Assembly: GCA_013389105.1 (NCBI GenBank)
Contig: JACADZ010000022.1
Span: 1 to 64,000 of the forward strand
DNA from: Parvularculaceae bacterium
GTDB taxonomy: Bacteria > Pseudomonadota > Alphaproteobacteria > Caulobacterales > Parvularculaceae
Length of the DNA: 64,000 nt
Reading direction: 5' to 3'
Shown here: one piece after another, positions 6,744-15,484 of the stretch
How positions within the stretch are numbered: the stretch's first letter is position 1
How the letters are laid out: every line of letters starts with the position of its first letter
Made by a program: the position numbers and the translations under genes
Notes under the pieces: generated by a model
Database searches by the model: none
What the model saw: the letters and a program-made list of their open reading frames with translations, nothing else
Told to the model about the DNA's origin: nothing

Positions 6744-8418
6744 CGGACCGAGCGGCGGCGCGTGATGCGCGCGCCTGCCGGAACCATTCTGCGCCGCTTG
6801 CGACGACCGCGACGAGCCCGAGCGCGGCCGTCAGGTAGAATACGGCGGCATAGCCCTCCGCCTCGATCATCTCGCCCAAAGCCCCGCGGCCGAGCGATCC
6901 GATCAGCATGGTGAGCGAGGCGAGGAGGGCGTACTGCACCGCTGCGAAGCGGGCGTTCACGATCGAGGACAGGTAGGCGACGTTGGCGGCGCTCGCAAAG
7001 CCGACCGCCAGATTCTCCGCCGCGATCACGACCATGAGCCGCGAGAGGCGCTCATCGACCGCGACCTGCAACGTCAGGAAATCGGCGAGCGGCTGCAGCA
7101 GCTTGAATAAGGGGTAAAGGTGCAGCGCCGACATGAAGGCGTCGGTCGCCGACGCGCCGCTCGCAAGGTCCGCGAACAGCAGGTTGGTGGCCGCAGCCAG
7201 CACGGCGCCCGCGAAGAGGCAGGGGAGCCGGCCGAATTTCAGGATGGCGAGGCCGCCAAGCGCGATGCCCCAGAAGGTCATGAACGAGCCGAACACTTTC
7301 GAGGCGATCGCGACCTCGTCATTGGTGTGGCCGAGGGCGCCGAACTCGGCGCCCATGTAGAAGGGGAAAGCGAAAGCGCCCCAGACGAGATCGGCGAAGC
7401 GGTAGGACAGGACGAGGACGAGGACGAGCAGCACCGCCCATTTAAGGCGCGCGATCAAATCCGCCATCGGCGCGAGCACCGATCCGCAGACGGAGTCGAA
7501 CGCGCCCTGCATCGGCCAGGGCCGCATCGCCGCGGCGGACGGGACGAGGCTCGAGGCGCGCAGCATGAGCGCGGCGGCGGCGACCGGCGCGATGACGCTC
7601 GCAAGAACGATCAGCGGGCCCATCTGGGTCGTGAAGGCGCGGGCGTTGGCGAGATCGGGCCGGGTCAGCGCGAAGGCCATGAAGCCGAACAGCGCCGCGA
7701 ACGACCAGCCCCAGCCCGCAAGCACCGGGGTCAGGGCGTAGTTGCGCCAGCGCGGCGGCGGCGCTCCGTCGCCGATCCCGATCTTCTTGTTCTGCAGCGG
7801 GCTGTCCGCGGCGATGAAGACGCCGGCGACGGCGACCGCCATCAACGCCGCAAGAACGACGAAAGTCGCGTTCCAGCCCATGCGCGCCGCCATGATGAGC
7901 GCGACGGCGCCGCCGAGAATGGCGGCGAGGCGGTAGCCGACCTGATAGACCGAGGAGAGCACGTCAAGCGGCGTTTCCTCGTCGGCGACCTCGATGCGCC
8001 AGGCGTCGATGAGGATGTCCTGCGAGGACGAGGCGAAGGTGCAGACGACGGCCGCCAGCGCGATGAGCCCGATCTGGGTCTGCGGCGAGGCGGTCGAGAT
8101 CACGGCGAGGGCGGCGATGATCACGCCCTGCAGCAGGAGGATGCCCGCGCGTCGCTGGCCCATGTTGAACACGGGCGGCGCCGGCAGGCGGTCGATCGCC
8201 GGCGACCACAGGAACTTGAAGCCGTAGATGATGATGATCCACGAGAAGACGCCGATGGTCTTCACGTCGATGCCGTCATTGGTGAACCAGGCGGTCAGGG
8301 TGCCGGTGATGAGGACGTAAGGAAGACCCGCCGCAAAGCCGAGCACGAACATCGCGCCCGATTTGCGCTTGCCGAGCGCGGCGAAGAGTTGCCGCCAGGT
8401 CAGTTTGCTCGCCGCCAT
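6685..8418 (-). CDS. ampG: AmpG-family muropeptide permease (MFS)
   Basis: AmpG imports anhydro-muropeptides from the periplasm for cell-wall recycling and so influences beta-lactamase induction. The 577-residue protein begins FVLGFAAGLPYVLITGTLTAW, spanning about residues 26–46, matching the characteristic first helix and GLP…TAW signature of AmpG. It continues with the SSQDILIDAWRIE segment in the fourth transmembrane region. Twelve or more hydrophobic segments are visible, with a long insertion in the middle, as in many alphaproteobacterial AmpGs. The last 15–20 codons are low-complexity and overlap the convergent lipoprotein gene. Confidence 0.88.
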   Translation of the reverse strand: MAASKLTWRQLFAALGKRKSGAMFVLGFAAGLPYVLITGTLTAWFTNDGIDVKTIGVFSWIIIIYGFKFLWSPAIDRLPAPPVFNMGQRRAGILLLQGVIIAALAVISTASPQTQIGLIALAAVVCTFASSSQDILIDAWRIEVADEETPLDVLSSVYQVGYRLAAILGGAVALIMAARMGWNATFVVLAALMAVAVAGVFIAADSPLQNKKIGIGDGAPPPRWRNYALTPVLAGWGWSFAALFGFMAFALTRPDLANARAFTTQMGPLIVLASVIAPVAAAALMLRASSLVPSAAAMRPWPMQGAFDSVCGSVLAPMADLIARLKWAVLLVLVLVLSYRFADLVWGAFAFPFYMGAEFGALGHTNDEVAIASKVFGSFMTFWGIALGGLAILKFGRLPCLFAGAVLAAATNLLFADLASGASATDAFMSALHLYPLFKLLQPLADFLTLQVAVDERLSRLMVVIAAENLAVGFASAANVAYLSSIVNARFAAVQYALLASLTMLIGSLGRGALGEMIEAEGYAAVFYLTAALGLVAVVASGAEWFRQARASRAAARSVSSSRPAPALAPGTGQDRA

Positions 8419-8487
8419 GAGTCGTTCCTTGCTGAAGCGGGCAAGCTTACGCGGGTTCGCGGCGGATGAAAGGCGAGGGGGGGACGA

Positions 8488-10404
8488 CTAGCCGACGGCC
8501 TGCTTGCCCTCCGCGGCCGGGAGCCACTTGTCGAGCATGGCGTTCAGGTCGGCCGGGTCGAACGGCTTGGGCAGGAAATCGTCCATGCCGGCGGCGAGGC
8601 ATTTCATCCGGTCTGAGGCCATGGCGTTGGCGGTGAGCGCCACGATCGGCAGCCGGGCGGCCGGGGTCGGCAGGGCGCGCACGCGGCGGGCGGTCTCGAG
8701 GCCGTCCATCTCCGGCATGTGCATGTCCATGAAGATGAGGTCGTAGGCGGCGCGCGACAGCGCGTCGAGCGCCGCGATTCCGTTGACGGCGACGTCGACA
8801 TGATGGCCGGCGCGCCGGATGAGCGCGGTCGCGAGCACCGCGTTGATCTGGTTGTCCTCAGCAAGGAGGATCCGCAAGCGCCGTGCGCCCCGCGGCGGCG
8901 GCGGTGAGGTCGCCGGCGCGCGCTCGTCGGCGAGCGTCGCCTCGGCGTCGCCGACATGGGGCCCGCGCGCGAGTTCGCGCGCCAGCGTCGACTGGCGGAT
9001 GGGTTTGATGAGATAGCCGTCAAAGCCGGCGTTGCGCAGCCGGTCGAGCGCGCTGCGTTCATTTGCGGCGACGAGGACCAGCGACCGGCGCGCGGCCGCG
9101 GCGAGGCGCTCGCCCCCGCCGTCGACGACGGAAAGGTCGCAGACGAGCGTCGCTTCCGGCGTCGCTGCGAGGCTGGCGGCGGCCGCGGCGGCGTCGCTGA
9201 CGATCGCGAGCGAGCGCACGCCGAGCGAGCGCAGGTGCAGATCGAGAATGCGAGCGAGCGTCGCCGAGCGCGTCGCCACGACGACCGGGCCTGAGTCGAT
9301 CTTCACGACGGGGGAGCGCTCGCCGGCGCGCAGCCTCGCCGTGAACGTGAAGACGCTGCCCTCGCCGGGCACGCTCGTGAAGACGATGTCGCCGCCCATG
9401 GCGCGCACGAGGCGCCGCGAGATCGCAAGACCGAGGCCGGTGCCCTGCGAGCGCCGCTCGCGCTGCGGATCGGCCTGCGAGAACTCGTTGAAGATGTGCG
9501 GCTGGGCGGCGAGGGGAATGCCGACGCCGGTGTCGCGAATGACCACTTCAAGCACGGCCCCGCCTTCGTCGGCGTCGAGGACGGCGGCCTCGATCGCAAC
9601 GCCGCCGCGGTCGGTGAACTTCACGGCGTTGCCGACGAGATTGATCATCACCTGCCGCAGCCGGCCCTCGTCGCCGAACAGACGCCGCGGCGTCGAGGGC
9701 TCGACGAAGGCGCCCAGTTCGATGCCCTTGTCGGCCGCCTTCGGCGACAGAAGCTCGGTGACGCTCTGGATCATGGAGTTGAGGTCGAACGCCGCTTCTT
9801 CGAGTTCGAGCTTGCCGGCGTCGAGCTTGGAGAAATCGAGAATATCATTGATCAGTGCAAGGAGCGCTGCGCCGGATTCGCGCACCGCCTCGGCGTAGCT
9901 GCGCTGGTTCGGATTGAGCCCCGAGTCGAGAAGGAGCCCGGTCATGCCGAGAATGCCGTTCAGGGGCGTGCGCATCTCGTGGCTCATGGTGGCGAGAATG
10001 CGCAACGGCGCCGCCTGCTCGGCCTTTGCGCCAGGCCCCTGTTCTTGCGGCTTCTCGGCGGGCGCGGCTTCCGCGCCCGTATCGGGCCTGGTCTGCGGCG
10101 AAGCCGAGGCCGCGCCGTCGGTCTGCGGCTCGCCGACATAAAGGCGCTCGCCCGTGTCGAGGAGCGTCTCCTCCCATTCGACGCGCGCCTCCCCGTCGGC
10201 GGCGTCGACGGCGGTCGCATAGCGCGCCGGCGTGTTGACGCCCGCGCTCATGCCGCCGGGCGCGAACTCAAGCCCGTGGCACCGCGAGGCCGGGACGCCG
10301 AAAAAATTCGCAAAGCTCCGCGAGACGAAGCGCAGGCGGCCGTCCGCGTCGGTGAGCGCGATCAGGGCGTCAAGACCTCGCCCCTTCTTTTCAGCCTGCG
10401 CCAT
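8488..10404 (-). CDS. Hybrid sensor histidine kinase/response regulator
   Basis: The domain order in 638 residues is a PAS-like sensor (about 15–92, [13 protein letters not shown]), an Ala/Pro/Gln linker, HisKA with [10 protein letters not shown] (phosphorylatable His about 142), HATPase_c with NAVKF, DTGVGIP and [12 protein letters not shown], then two receiver folds. The first (about 375–480) keeps only a CDLSVVD core and a LIKP lysine, so it looks degenerate. The second has LLAEDNQIN, the phospho-acceptor [11 protein letters not shown], the LTANA threonine and the KPF lysine. No transmembrane segment is visible, so it should be cytoplasmic. It lies downstream of comM on the same strand. 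No partner HPt or DNA-binding regulator is nearby. Confidence 0.93.
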   Translation of the reverse strand: MAQAEKKGRGLDALIALTDADGRLRFVSRSFANFFGVPASRCHGLEFAPGGMSAGVNTPARYATAVDAADGEARVEWEETLLDTGERLYVGEPQTDGAASASPQTRPDTGAEAAPAEKPQEQGPGAKAEQAAPLRILATMSHEMRTPLNGILGMTGLLLDSGLNPNQRSYAEAVRESGAALLALINDILDFSKLDAGKLELEEAAFDLNSMIQSVTELLSPKAADKGIELGAFVEPSTPRRLFGDEGRLRQVMINLVGNAVKFTDRGGVAIEAAVLDADEGGAVLEVVIRDTGVGIPLAAQPHIFNEFSQADPQRERRSQGTGLGLAISRRLVRAMGGDIVFTSVPGEGSVFTFTARLRAGERSPVVKIDSGPVVVATRSATLARILDLHLRSLGVRSLAIVSDAAAAAASLAATPEATLVCDLSVVDGGGERLAAAARRSLVLVAANERSALDRLRNAGFDGYLIKPIRQSTLARELARGPHVGDAEATLADERAPATSPPPPRGARRLRILLAEDNQINAVLATALIRRAGHHVDVAVNGIAALDALSRAAYDLIFMDMHMPEMDGLETARRVRALPTPAARLPIVALTANAMASDRMKCLAAGMDDFLPKPFDPADLNAMLDKWLPAAEGKQAVG

Positions 10405-10537
10405 GCCGTCGAAAACCCCGCTTTTCGCCAGATCGGACTATGACGCCGGCGGCTCAATTTTCGGTTAGGCGGCGTGGTGAACGAGCGGTTGCGGGCGCCG
10501 CTAAATTCCGCGAGGAATTTTACGGGAGATCCTCATC

Positions 10538-12106
10538 CTAAACGCCGTGCAAGGACGATCCTGCCGCGGCGCGCGCGTCCGCGCCGGCGGACATGCCGGC
10601 GCCGTCGCGGCGGCGATAGCTGACGGCCTCGGCGATGTGGCGGCGCCTGACGCCGTCCTGCCCCTCAAGATCGGCGAGCGTGCGCGCTACGCGCAGGATG
10701 CGATGATAGGCCCGCGCCGAAAATCCAAGGCTCTCGGCCGCGCGGGTCAGCAGCGCCGATCCTTCGGCGTCGGGCGCGGCGATCCGCTCAAGGACGCTGT
10801 CGGGGAGGGCGGCGTTGAGCGCCGGGCCGCCGAATTCCTTCGATCGTTCGAGCTGCGCCGCGCGCGCCTTCGCGATCCGCGCGCCGACCGCGGCCGAGCT
10901 CTCGCCGTTGGCCGGCGCGGCCAGATCGGCGGGCGTCACCGGCGCCAGTTCGACCGTGATGTCGAGGCGGTCGAGCATCGGCCCCGATACGCGCGACTGA
11001 TACTTCGCCTCGCAGTTCGGTCCGGTCCCGCAGGCCCGCCCGCTCGCCTTTCCATAGCCGCAGCGGCAGGGATTCATCGCGGCGATCAACTGGAAGCGGG
11101 CCGGGTAGCGCACATGAAAATTGGCGCGCGCGATGACGACGTCGCCGGTTTCAAGCGGTTGGCGGAGGCTGTCGAGAACCTGCGCCGAGAATTCCGGCAG
11201 TTCGTCCAGGAATAGGACGCCGTGATGGGCGAGGGAGGCTTCGCCCGGGCGGGCGCGCAAGCCCCCGCCGACCATCGCCGCCATCGACGCGGAATGATGC
11301 GGCGCCCGGAACGGCCGCGCCCGCGTCAGTCTCCCGCCCTCGAGCAGGCCGGCCATCGACTGCACCATGGAGATCTCGAGCATTTCCTCGGGGGTGAGCG
11401 GCGGCAATATCCCGGGCAGGCGAGCGGCAAGCATCGACTTGCCGGCCCCCGGCGGCCCGATCATCAGAAGGTTGTGGCCGCCGGCGGCGGCGGCTTCGAG
11501 GGCGCGCTTGGCGCTTTCCTGGCCTTTGACGTCCTTGAGGTCCGCGAAGGGTTTTGGAATTTCGACCGCGTCCGGCGCCGGCGGCGTCAGCACCTGCACG
11601 CCCTTGAGGTGATTGATGAGCTGGATGAGGCTTTTCGGCGCAACGATTTCGGCCTCGCCGCCGGCCCAGGCGGCTTCTGGACCGCAGGCGGCCGGGCAGA
11701 CGAGCGACAGACCCATGGCGTTCGCCGCGACCGCCGCCGGAAGCGCGCCGGCGACCGCCGCGATCGACCCGTCCAATCCGAGCTCCCCCAGCACGGCGCA
11801 GCCTTCCGCGGCGTCCCGGGGCGCGGCGCCGATCTCCATCATCACCCCGAGGGCGATGGCGAGGTCGAAATGGCTGCCTTCTTTCGGCAGGTCGGCCGGC
11901 GCCAGATTGACGACGATCCGCTTGGGCGGAAGCCCGAGGCCGATGGCGGTCAGCGCCGCCGCGACCCGCTCGCGCGCTTCGGAGACCGCCTTGTCGGGAA
12001 GACCGACGATGGTGAACCCGTTCGCGCCGCCGGATGCCTGGACCTGAACGGTCACCGGGCGGGCCTCGACGCCATGAAAAGCGAAGGTCGTGAGCTGCGC
12101 CACCAT
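10538..12106 (-). CDS. comM: ComM/YifB family Mg-chelatase-like AAA+ ATPase
   Basis: The 522-residue protein has the N-terminal LonP-like fold (EARERV, ALTAIGLGLPPKRIVVNLAP), then the Mg-chelatase AAA+ module with Walker A GPPGAGKS, the Walker B region LFLDELPEF, AAMNPCRCGY with its zinc-type cysteines, and the C-terminal RAYHRILRVARTLADL helical domain. ComM is a hexameric helicase that promotes branch migration during natural transformation in gammaproteobacteria. In this genome the role is inferred only from family membership. The start at 12106 follows GGAGGA eight bases upstream. It is divergent from the TIR–SUMF1 genes. Confidence 0.93.
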   Translation of the reverse strand: MVAQLTTFAFHGVEARPVTVQVQASGGANGFTIVGLPDKAVSEARERVAAALTAIGLGLPPKRIVVNLAPADLPKEGSHFDLAIALGVMMEIGAAPRDAAEGCAVLGELGLDGSIAAVAGALPAAVAANAMGLSLVCPAACGPEAAWAGGEAEIVAPKSLIQLINHLKGVQVLTPPAPDAVEIPKPFADLKDVKGQESAKRALEAAAAGGHNLLMIGPPGAGKSMLAARLPGILPPLTPEEMLEISMVQSMAGLLEGGRLTRARPFRAPHHSASMAAMVGGGLRARPGEASLAHHGVLFLDELPEFSAQVLDSLRQPLETGDVVIARANFHVRYPARFQLIAAMNPCRCGYGKASGRACGTGPNCEAKYQSRVSGPMLDRLDITVELAPVTPADLAAPANGESSAAVGARIAKARAAQLERSKEFGGPALNAALPDSVLERIAAPDAEGSALLTRAAESLGFSARAYHRILRVARTLADLEGQDGVRRRHIAEAVSYRRRDGAGMSAGADARAAAGSSLHGV

Positions 12107-12296
12107 GGACGGAGTCCTCCGTTCTGAAGCCCGCGACCATTCTGCCCGGAAGCCAAGAACATATCAAGAACAAAGCGCTTGCCAATGTTTAAGCCGCGCG
12201 GGGGAAATATGCGATTGCAATCCACCCCCGACGCGACGCAATTTCGCCTCGCGACGCCGCGTTCATTCCGGCGCCGCAACAGAACTCTTCGAGGTT

Positions 12297-13838
12297 ATGG
12301 GCGAAATCGCCATCCTGCACGCGGCCGACGCCCGCGCCTTCGCCTGCCGGTTGAGTTCGGAACTCGCGGCGGAGGGACATTCCGTCCTGCGCCGCGAGGG
12401 CGGGGCGCCCGGCGGCGGCCCGGATCCGGCGACGCGCGCCGAAGCCGTGGTCGTCGTCTGGTCGCCGGGCATGCTGAAGAACCCGCCCATGATCGAGGCC
12501 GCGCGGCGAGCGCTCGCCCGCCGCGCGCTCGCGCCGGTCCGCATCGGCGGCGTCGAGCCGCCCTCAAGTTTTGCGCACCTTTGGCCCATTGATCTCGACG
12601 GGTGGAACGGCGATACGCAAGACCCCCGCTGGCAGTTCGTGCGCGACGAGATCGCGCTCGCCATGCGCCGGAGCGAAATCGCTCTGTCCACGGCGCAAAT
12701 CGTCCGCCCGCCGGCCCTGCGCCGCCTCAGTCCGCGCCTCCCGAGTGAGGCATGGCCTGCGCTCGGCGCCGTCGTCTCGAGAGGACCGGCCCGGTTCGTC
12801 GCATCGAGCGCCGCCGGGCTCGCCGCGCTGGCGACGATCGCCGTCATGGTGAGCGCGCAGCGATCCGGCGCCAACGCGCCGAGCGGGACGACGCCCTTGG
12901 TCGCCTATGTCGAACCGGCAAGGCCGCAGGCTGAAGCGCCGCCGGAGCGTCCCCTCGAAGTGCCGGCGCCGCCGCTGCGCGGCGAGTCCAGACCGGCGCC
13001 GGAACAGGCGCCAGATCCGCCGGGGAGCGAGACGATCGCCGACGTGTTCGCCGAATCGGCGTTTTCCTTTCCCGACGGCGCCGGCGGGCCTGACCCGTCG
13101 CTGGCCACGGGCGCCCCCGACATTCCGGCGCCGGCGACTGAGCCCGCGGCCGCTGAAAGCGACGGGCCCGTCGAGCCGATCGTCGTCGCCTCGCTGGAAG
13201 CGCCGCCCGCCGCGCCGGAACAGGCGCCGCTTCCTGTCCCGCCCAAGGACGATTACGCGGGCCTCGTCTTCCGCGATTGCTATGACTGCCCGGACATGAC
13301 GCCGGTGCCCGCCGCCAACGTCGCGCTCTCGCGCCGCGAAGTGACGTTCGACCAGTGGGCCGCCTGCGTGAGGGACGACGCGTGCCGCCCGGCCCATGAC
13401 GGCGGCTTCGGGCGCGGCGGCCGACCGGTCGTCAACATCACTCACGAGGACGCGCGCCGGTACGCGGCCTGGCTCAGCGGCAAGACGGGCTGGACCTACC
13501 GCCTGCCGACCGAGGCCGAGTGGGCGCTCGCGGCGGCCGCGGACACGGATCCGGCGTCGCCGACAGCCGCCAACTACGCTGCCTCTCCATGGAAGGGTCC
13601 GCTGCCTGCGGGAAGTTTCAAGGCGTCAGCGTACGGACTGTTCGACATGCGCGGCAATGTCTGGGAGTGGACGGCCGATTGCGGCGCCGAAGAGGGCGGC
13701 GTCTGCACGGCGCGGGTGCTGAAGGGCGGCGCGTTCGATTCGGCGGCGGCGTCGCTGGCCCCGAACGCCCGGTCGCTGCGCGGCGAGAGGGCGCGCGCCG
13801 TCAACATCGGCCTGCGCGTCGCCAGAGAGACGCCCTGA
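12297..13838 (+). CDS. TIR-like / transmembrane / SUMF1-domain fusion protein 1
   Basis: This 513-residue protein begins with a TIR-like (TIR_2) domain at about residues 1–125: a first beta strand, ACRLSSELAAEGHSVL, AVVVVWSPGML, then IEAARRALARR with a Glu where TIR NADases keep theirs, and a WPIDLDGW ending. A single membrane helix lies at about 166–188, followed by a long Pro/Ala/Glu linker. The C-terminal SUMF1/formylglycine-generating-enzyme fold (about 324–513) has YRLPTEAEW and DMRGNVWEWTADC. The paired cysteines that formylglycine-generating enzymes need are absent, so the fold is probably a binding module. The linker and SUMF1 part should be periplasmic. Its stop overlaps the next start (TGATG). 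Confidence 0.75.
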   Translation: MGEIAILHAADARAFACRLSSELAAEGHSVLRREGGAPGGGPDPATRAEAVVVVWSPGMLKNPPMIEAARRALARRALAPVRIGGVEPPSSFAHLWPIDLDGWNGDTQDPRWQFVRDEIALAMRRSEIALSTAQIVRPPALRRLSPRLPSEAWPALGAVVSRGPARFVASSAAGLAALATIAVMVSAQRSGANAPSGTTPLVAYVEPARPQAEAPPERPLEVPAPPLRGESRPAPEQAPDPPGSETIADVFAESAFSFPDGAGGPDPSLATGAPDIPAPATEPAAAESDGPVEPIVVASLEAPPAAPEQAPLPVPPKDDYAGLVFRDCYDCPDMTPVPAANVALSRREVTFDQWAACVRDDACRPAHDGGFGRGGRPVVNITHEDARRYAAWLSGKTGWTYRLPTEAEWALAAAADTDPASPTAANYAASPWKGPLPAGSFKASAYGLFDMRGNVWEWTADCGAEEGGVCTARVLKGGAFDSAAASLAPNARSLRGERARAVNIGLRVARETP

Positions 13839-15484
13839 TGGCGCAGGATGCGGTTCTGAAGGCGCCCGGCTTGGAACCGCTCGCGCCCTTCACCGCGCAA
13901 ATCTACGCTGCGACAGCCAATGCGGCTTTCGCCGAGAGGATCGCCGCCGCGCTCAACGCGGAAGGGATCGAGGTCGTCACCGGCGATTTCGCGCTCTCCG
14001 GCGCGGCGGCCGTGATCGTCGTCTGGTCAGGGGCGTCGATCGGCTCGAAGCGCCTCATCGCGGCGGCGCAAAGCCCGCTCGCTGCGCGCGCGCTGGTTCC
14101 CGTCTCCTTGGGCAGGGTCGATCCGCCCGACGGGTTCGCGCATCTGCAGCCGGTCGACCTCGCCGGCTGGGGCGGATCTGCGGACGATCCGCGCTGGCGG
14201 TTCGTCATCGACGAAGTGCGCCGCATCGCGCTCAAGCGGGAACGGGAGCGCGCGCGCGGCGCCCCGGCCGCTCCGTCCGCCCCCGGGGCGATGACCCCGG
14301 CGGGAGCCCCTGCCGGCGACTCGAGTTTCGAAAGCTGGTTCGACGAGGCTTTCGCCGGCGATCCGGGCCCGCGCGCCGCCGAACCGGCCGCGGCCGCCCC
14401 GCAAGCGCCCCGGCCTGAGCATGTCCTGGTCCCTCGCGCGAGAACAAAACCTCTGCTGGCGACGGCGGCGGCGGCCGGCGTCATTCTCTTTCTAGCGTTC
14501 GCCGGATTGACCGTCCTCAGAAAACCGCACGCGCCTGCGCCCTCGACTGAGGACCCGCCGGCGCCGCATCTCGGTCCGGCGCAGATCGTCGATGCGACCC
14601 CGCCGGCGGCCGCGGCGTCGCCCGCCGAACCGCCGGTCCCCGTCGCGGCCAGCGGCGCCGCCCGGAACGCCGAATGGAGCGGCGACGGGGACCCCGACCG
14701 CATCGCCGCGCTCATCGCCGCCCATTCCGATCAGGACGCCGGCCCCGCGGCCGAGGTCCTAGACGTTCCGCCTGCGGAGGAAGCGCCCTATTTCCGCGAC
14801 TGCGCCGACTGTCCCGAGATGTCGCGCCTGCCCGCGGGCCGCTTCCGGATGGGCGCGGGTCCAGGCGACGTCGTCAAGCCGGGCGAGGCTCCGGCCGTCG
14901 ACGCCGTGATCGACAGGCCGTTCGCGATCGCCCGCACGGAAACGACGGTCGCCGAGTGGAGCCGCTGCGTCGCGGACGCGGCCTGTCCCGCGCTTCCCGG
15001 CGCGAACGGTCCCCGAACGCCTGCGGTCAACGTGTCGTGGAAAGACGCTTCGGCCTACGCCGCCTGGCTGTCGGCGAGAACGGGGAAGCGCTACCGCCTG
15101 CCGAGCGAAGCCGAGTGGGAATACGCCGCGCGCGCGGGCGCTGAAACGGCGTTCGCGTTCGGCGGCGCGCTTTCGGCCCGCGACGCCGCGTTCGACGGGA
15201 GTCTTCCGTTCCGCGGCGAGGCGGGCGCCTCGTTGAGGGGCCCGAAGCCGGTCGCGAGCTACCCGGCCAATGATTTCGGCCTTTTCGACATGCACGGCAA
15301 CGCCTGGGAATGGACGGCCGATTGCTGGGGCGCGCCGCGCGGGGGCCGCTGCTCCATGCGCGTCCTGAAGGGCGGGGCATGGAATACCGGCGGCTGGCGC
15401 CTGCGCGCCGCGCATCGCATCGGCAAGGCCGAGAACGCCCGCGAATACGACAACGGCTTCCGGGTCGTGCGCGAACTCCCCTAA
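13838..15484 (+). CDS. TIR-like / transmembrane / SUMF1-domain fusion protein 2
   Basis: This 548-residue paralogue of the preceding gene is translationally coupled to it through a TGATG overlap. The TIR-like part (about 15–130) contains AAVIVVWSGASIGSKRLI and a HLQPVDLAGW end, but the Glu kept in copy 1 is Ala here. A membrane helix lies at about 203–228, then a variable linker, then a complete SUMF1 domain (about 315–548) with ETTVAEWSRC, YRLPSEAEWEYAA, DMHGNAWEWTADCW and LKGGAW. The cysteine pair of active formylglycine enzymes is missing. Both copies share a FRDCxDCPxM lead-in to the SUMF1 domain, which may form a disulfide in the periplasm. The last four bases overlap the convergent 1319-residue gene. 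Confidence 0.75.
   Translation: MAQDAVLKAPGLEPLAPFTAQIYAATANAAFAERIAAALNAEGIEVVTGDFALSGAAAVIVVWSGASIGSKRLIAAAQSPLAARALVPVSLGRVDPPDGFAHLQPVDLAGWGGSADDPRWRFVIDEVRRIALKRERERARGAPAAPSAPGAMTPAGAPAGDSSFESWFDEAFAGDPGPRAAEPAAAAPQAPRPEHVLVPRARTKPLLATAAAAGVILFLAFAGLTVLRKPHAPAPSTEDPPAPHLGPAQIVDATPPAAAASPAEPPVPVAASGAARNAEWSGDGDPDRIAALIAAHSDQDAGPAAEVLDVPPAEEAPYFRDCADCPEMSRLPAGRFRMGAGPGDVVKPGEAPAVDAVIDRPFAIARTETTVAEWSRCVADAACPALPGANGPRTPAVNVSWKDASAYAAWLSARTGKRYRLPSEAEWEYAARAGAETAFAFGGALSARDAAFDGSLPFRGEAGASLRGPKPVASYPANDFGLFDMHGNAWEWTADCWGAPRGGRCSMRVLKGGAWNTGGWRLRAAHRIGKAENAREYDNGFRVVRELP

Noticed and set aside
7120..8469. 449-codon open frame on the plus strand
   Set aside because: Antisense to ampG; composed of Arg/Glu/Asp/Gly runs typical of shadow frames.
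10502..10521. Possible terminator between comM and the hybrid kinase
   Set aside because: Only a 7-bp AT-rich inverted repeat (AAATTCC/GGAATTT) without a T run; too weak to call.
12297..15484. Active formylglycine-generating enzymes
   Set aside because: The C-terminal cysteine pair of active enzymes is missing in both SUMF1 domains and no sulfatase gene is nearby.
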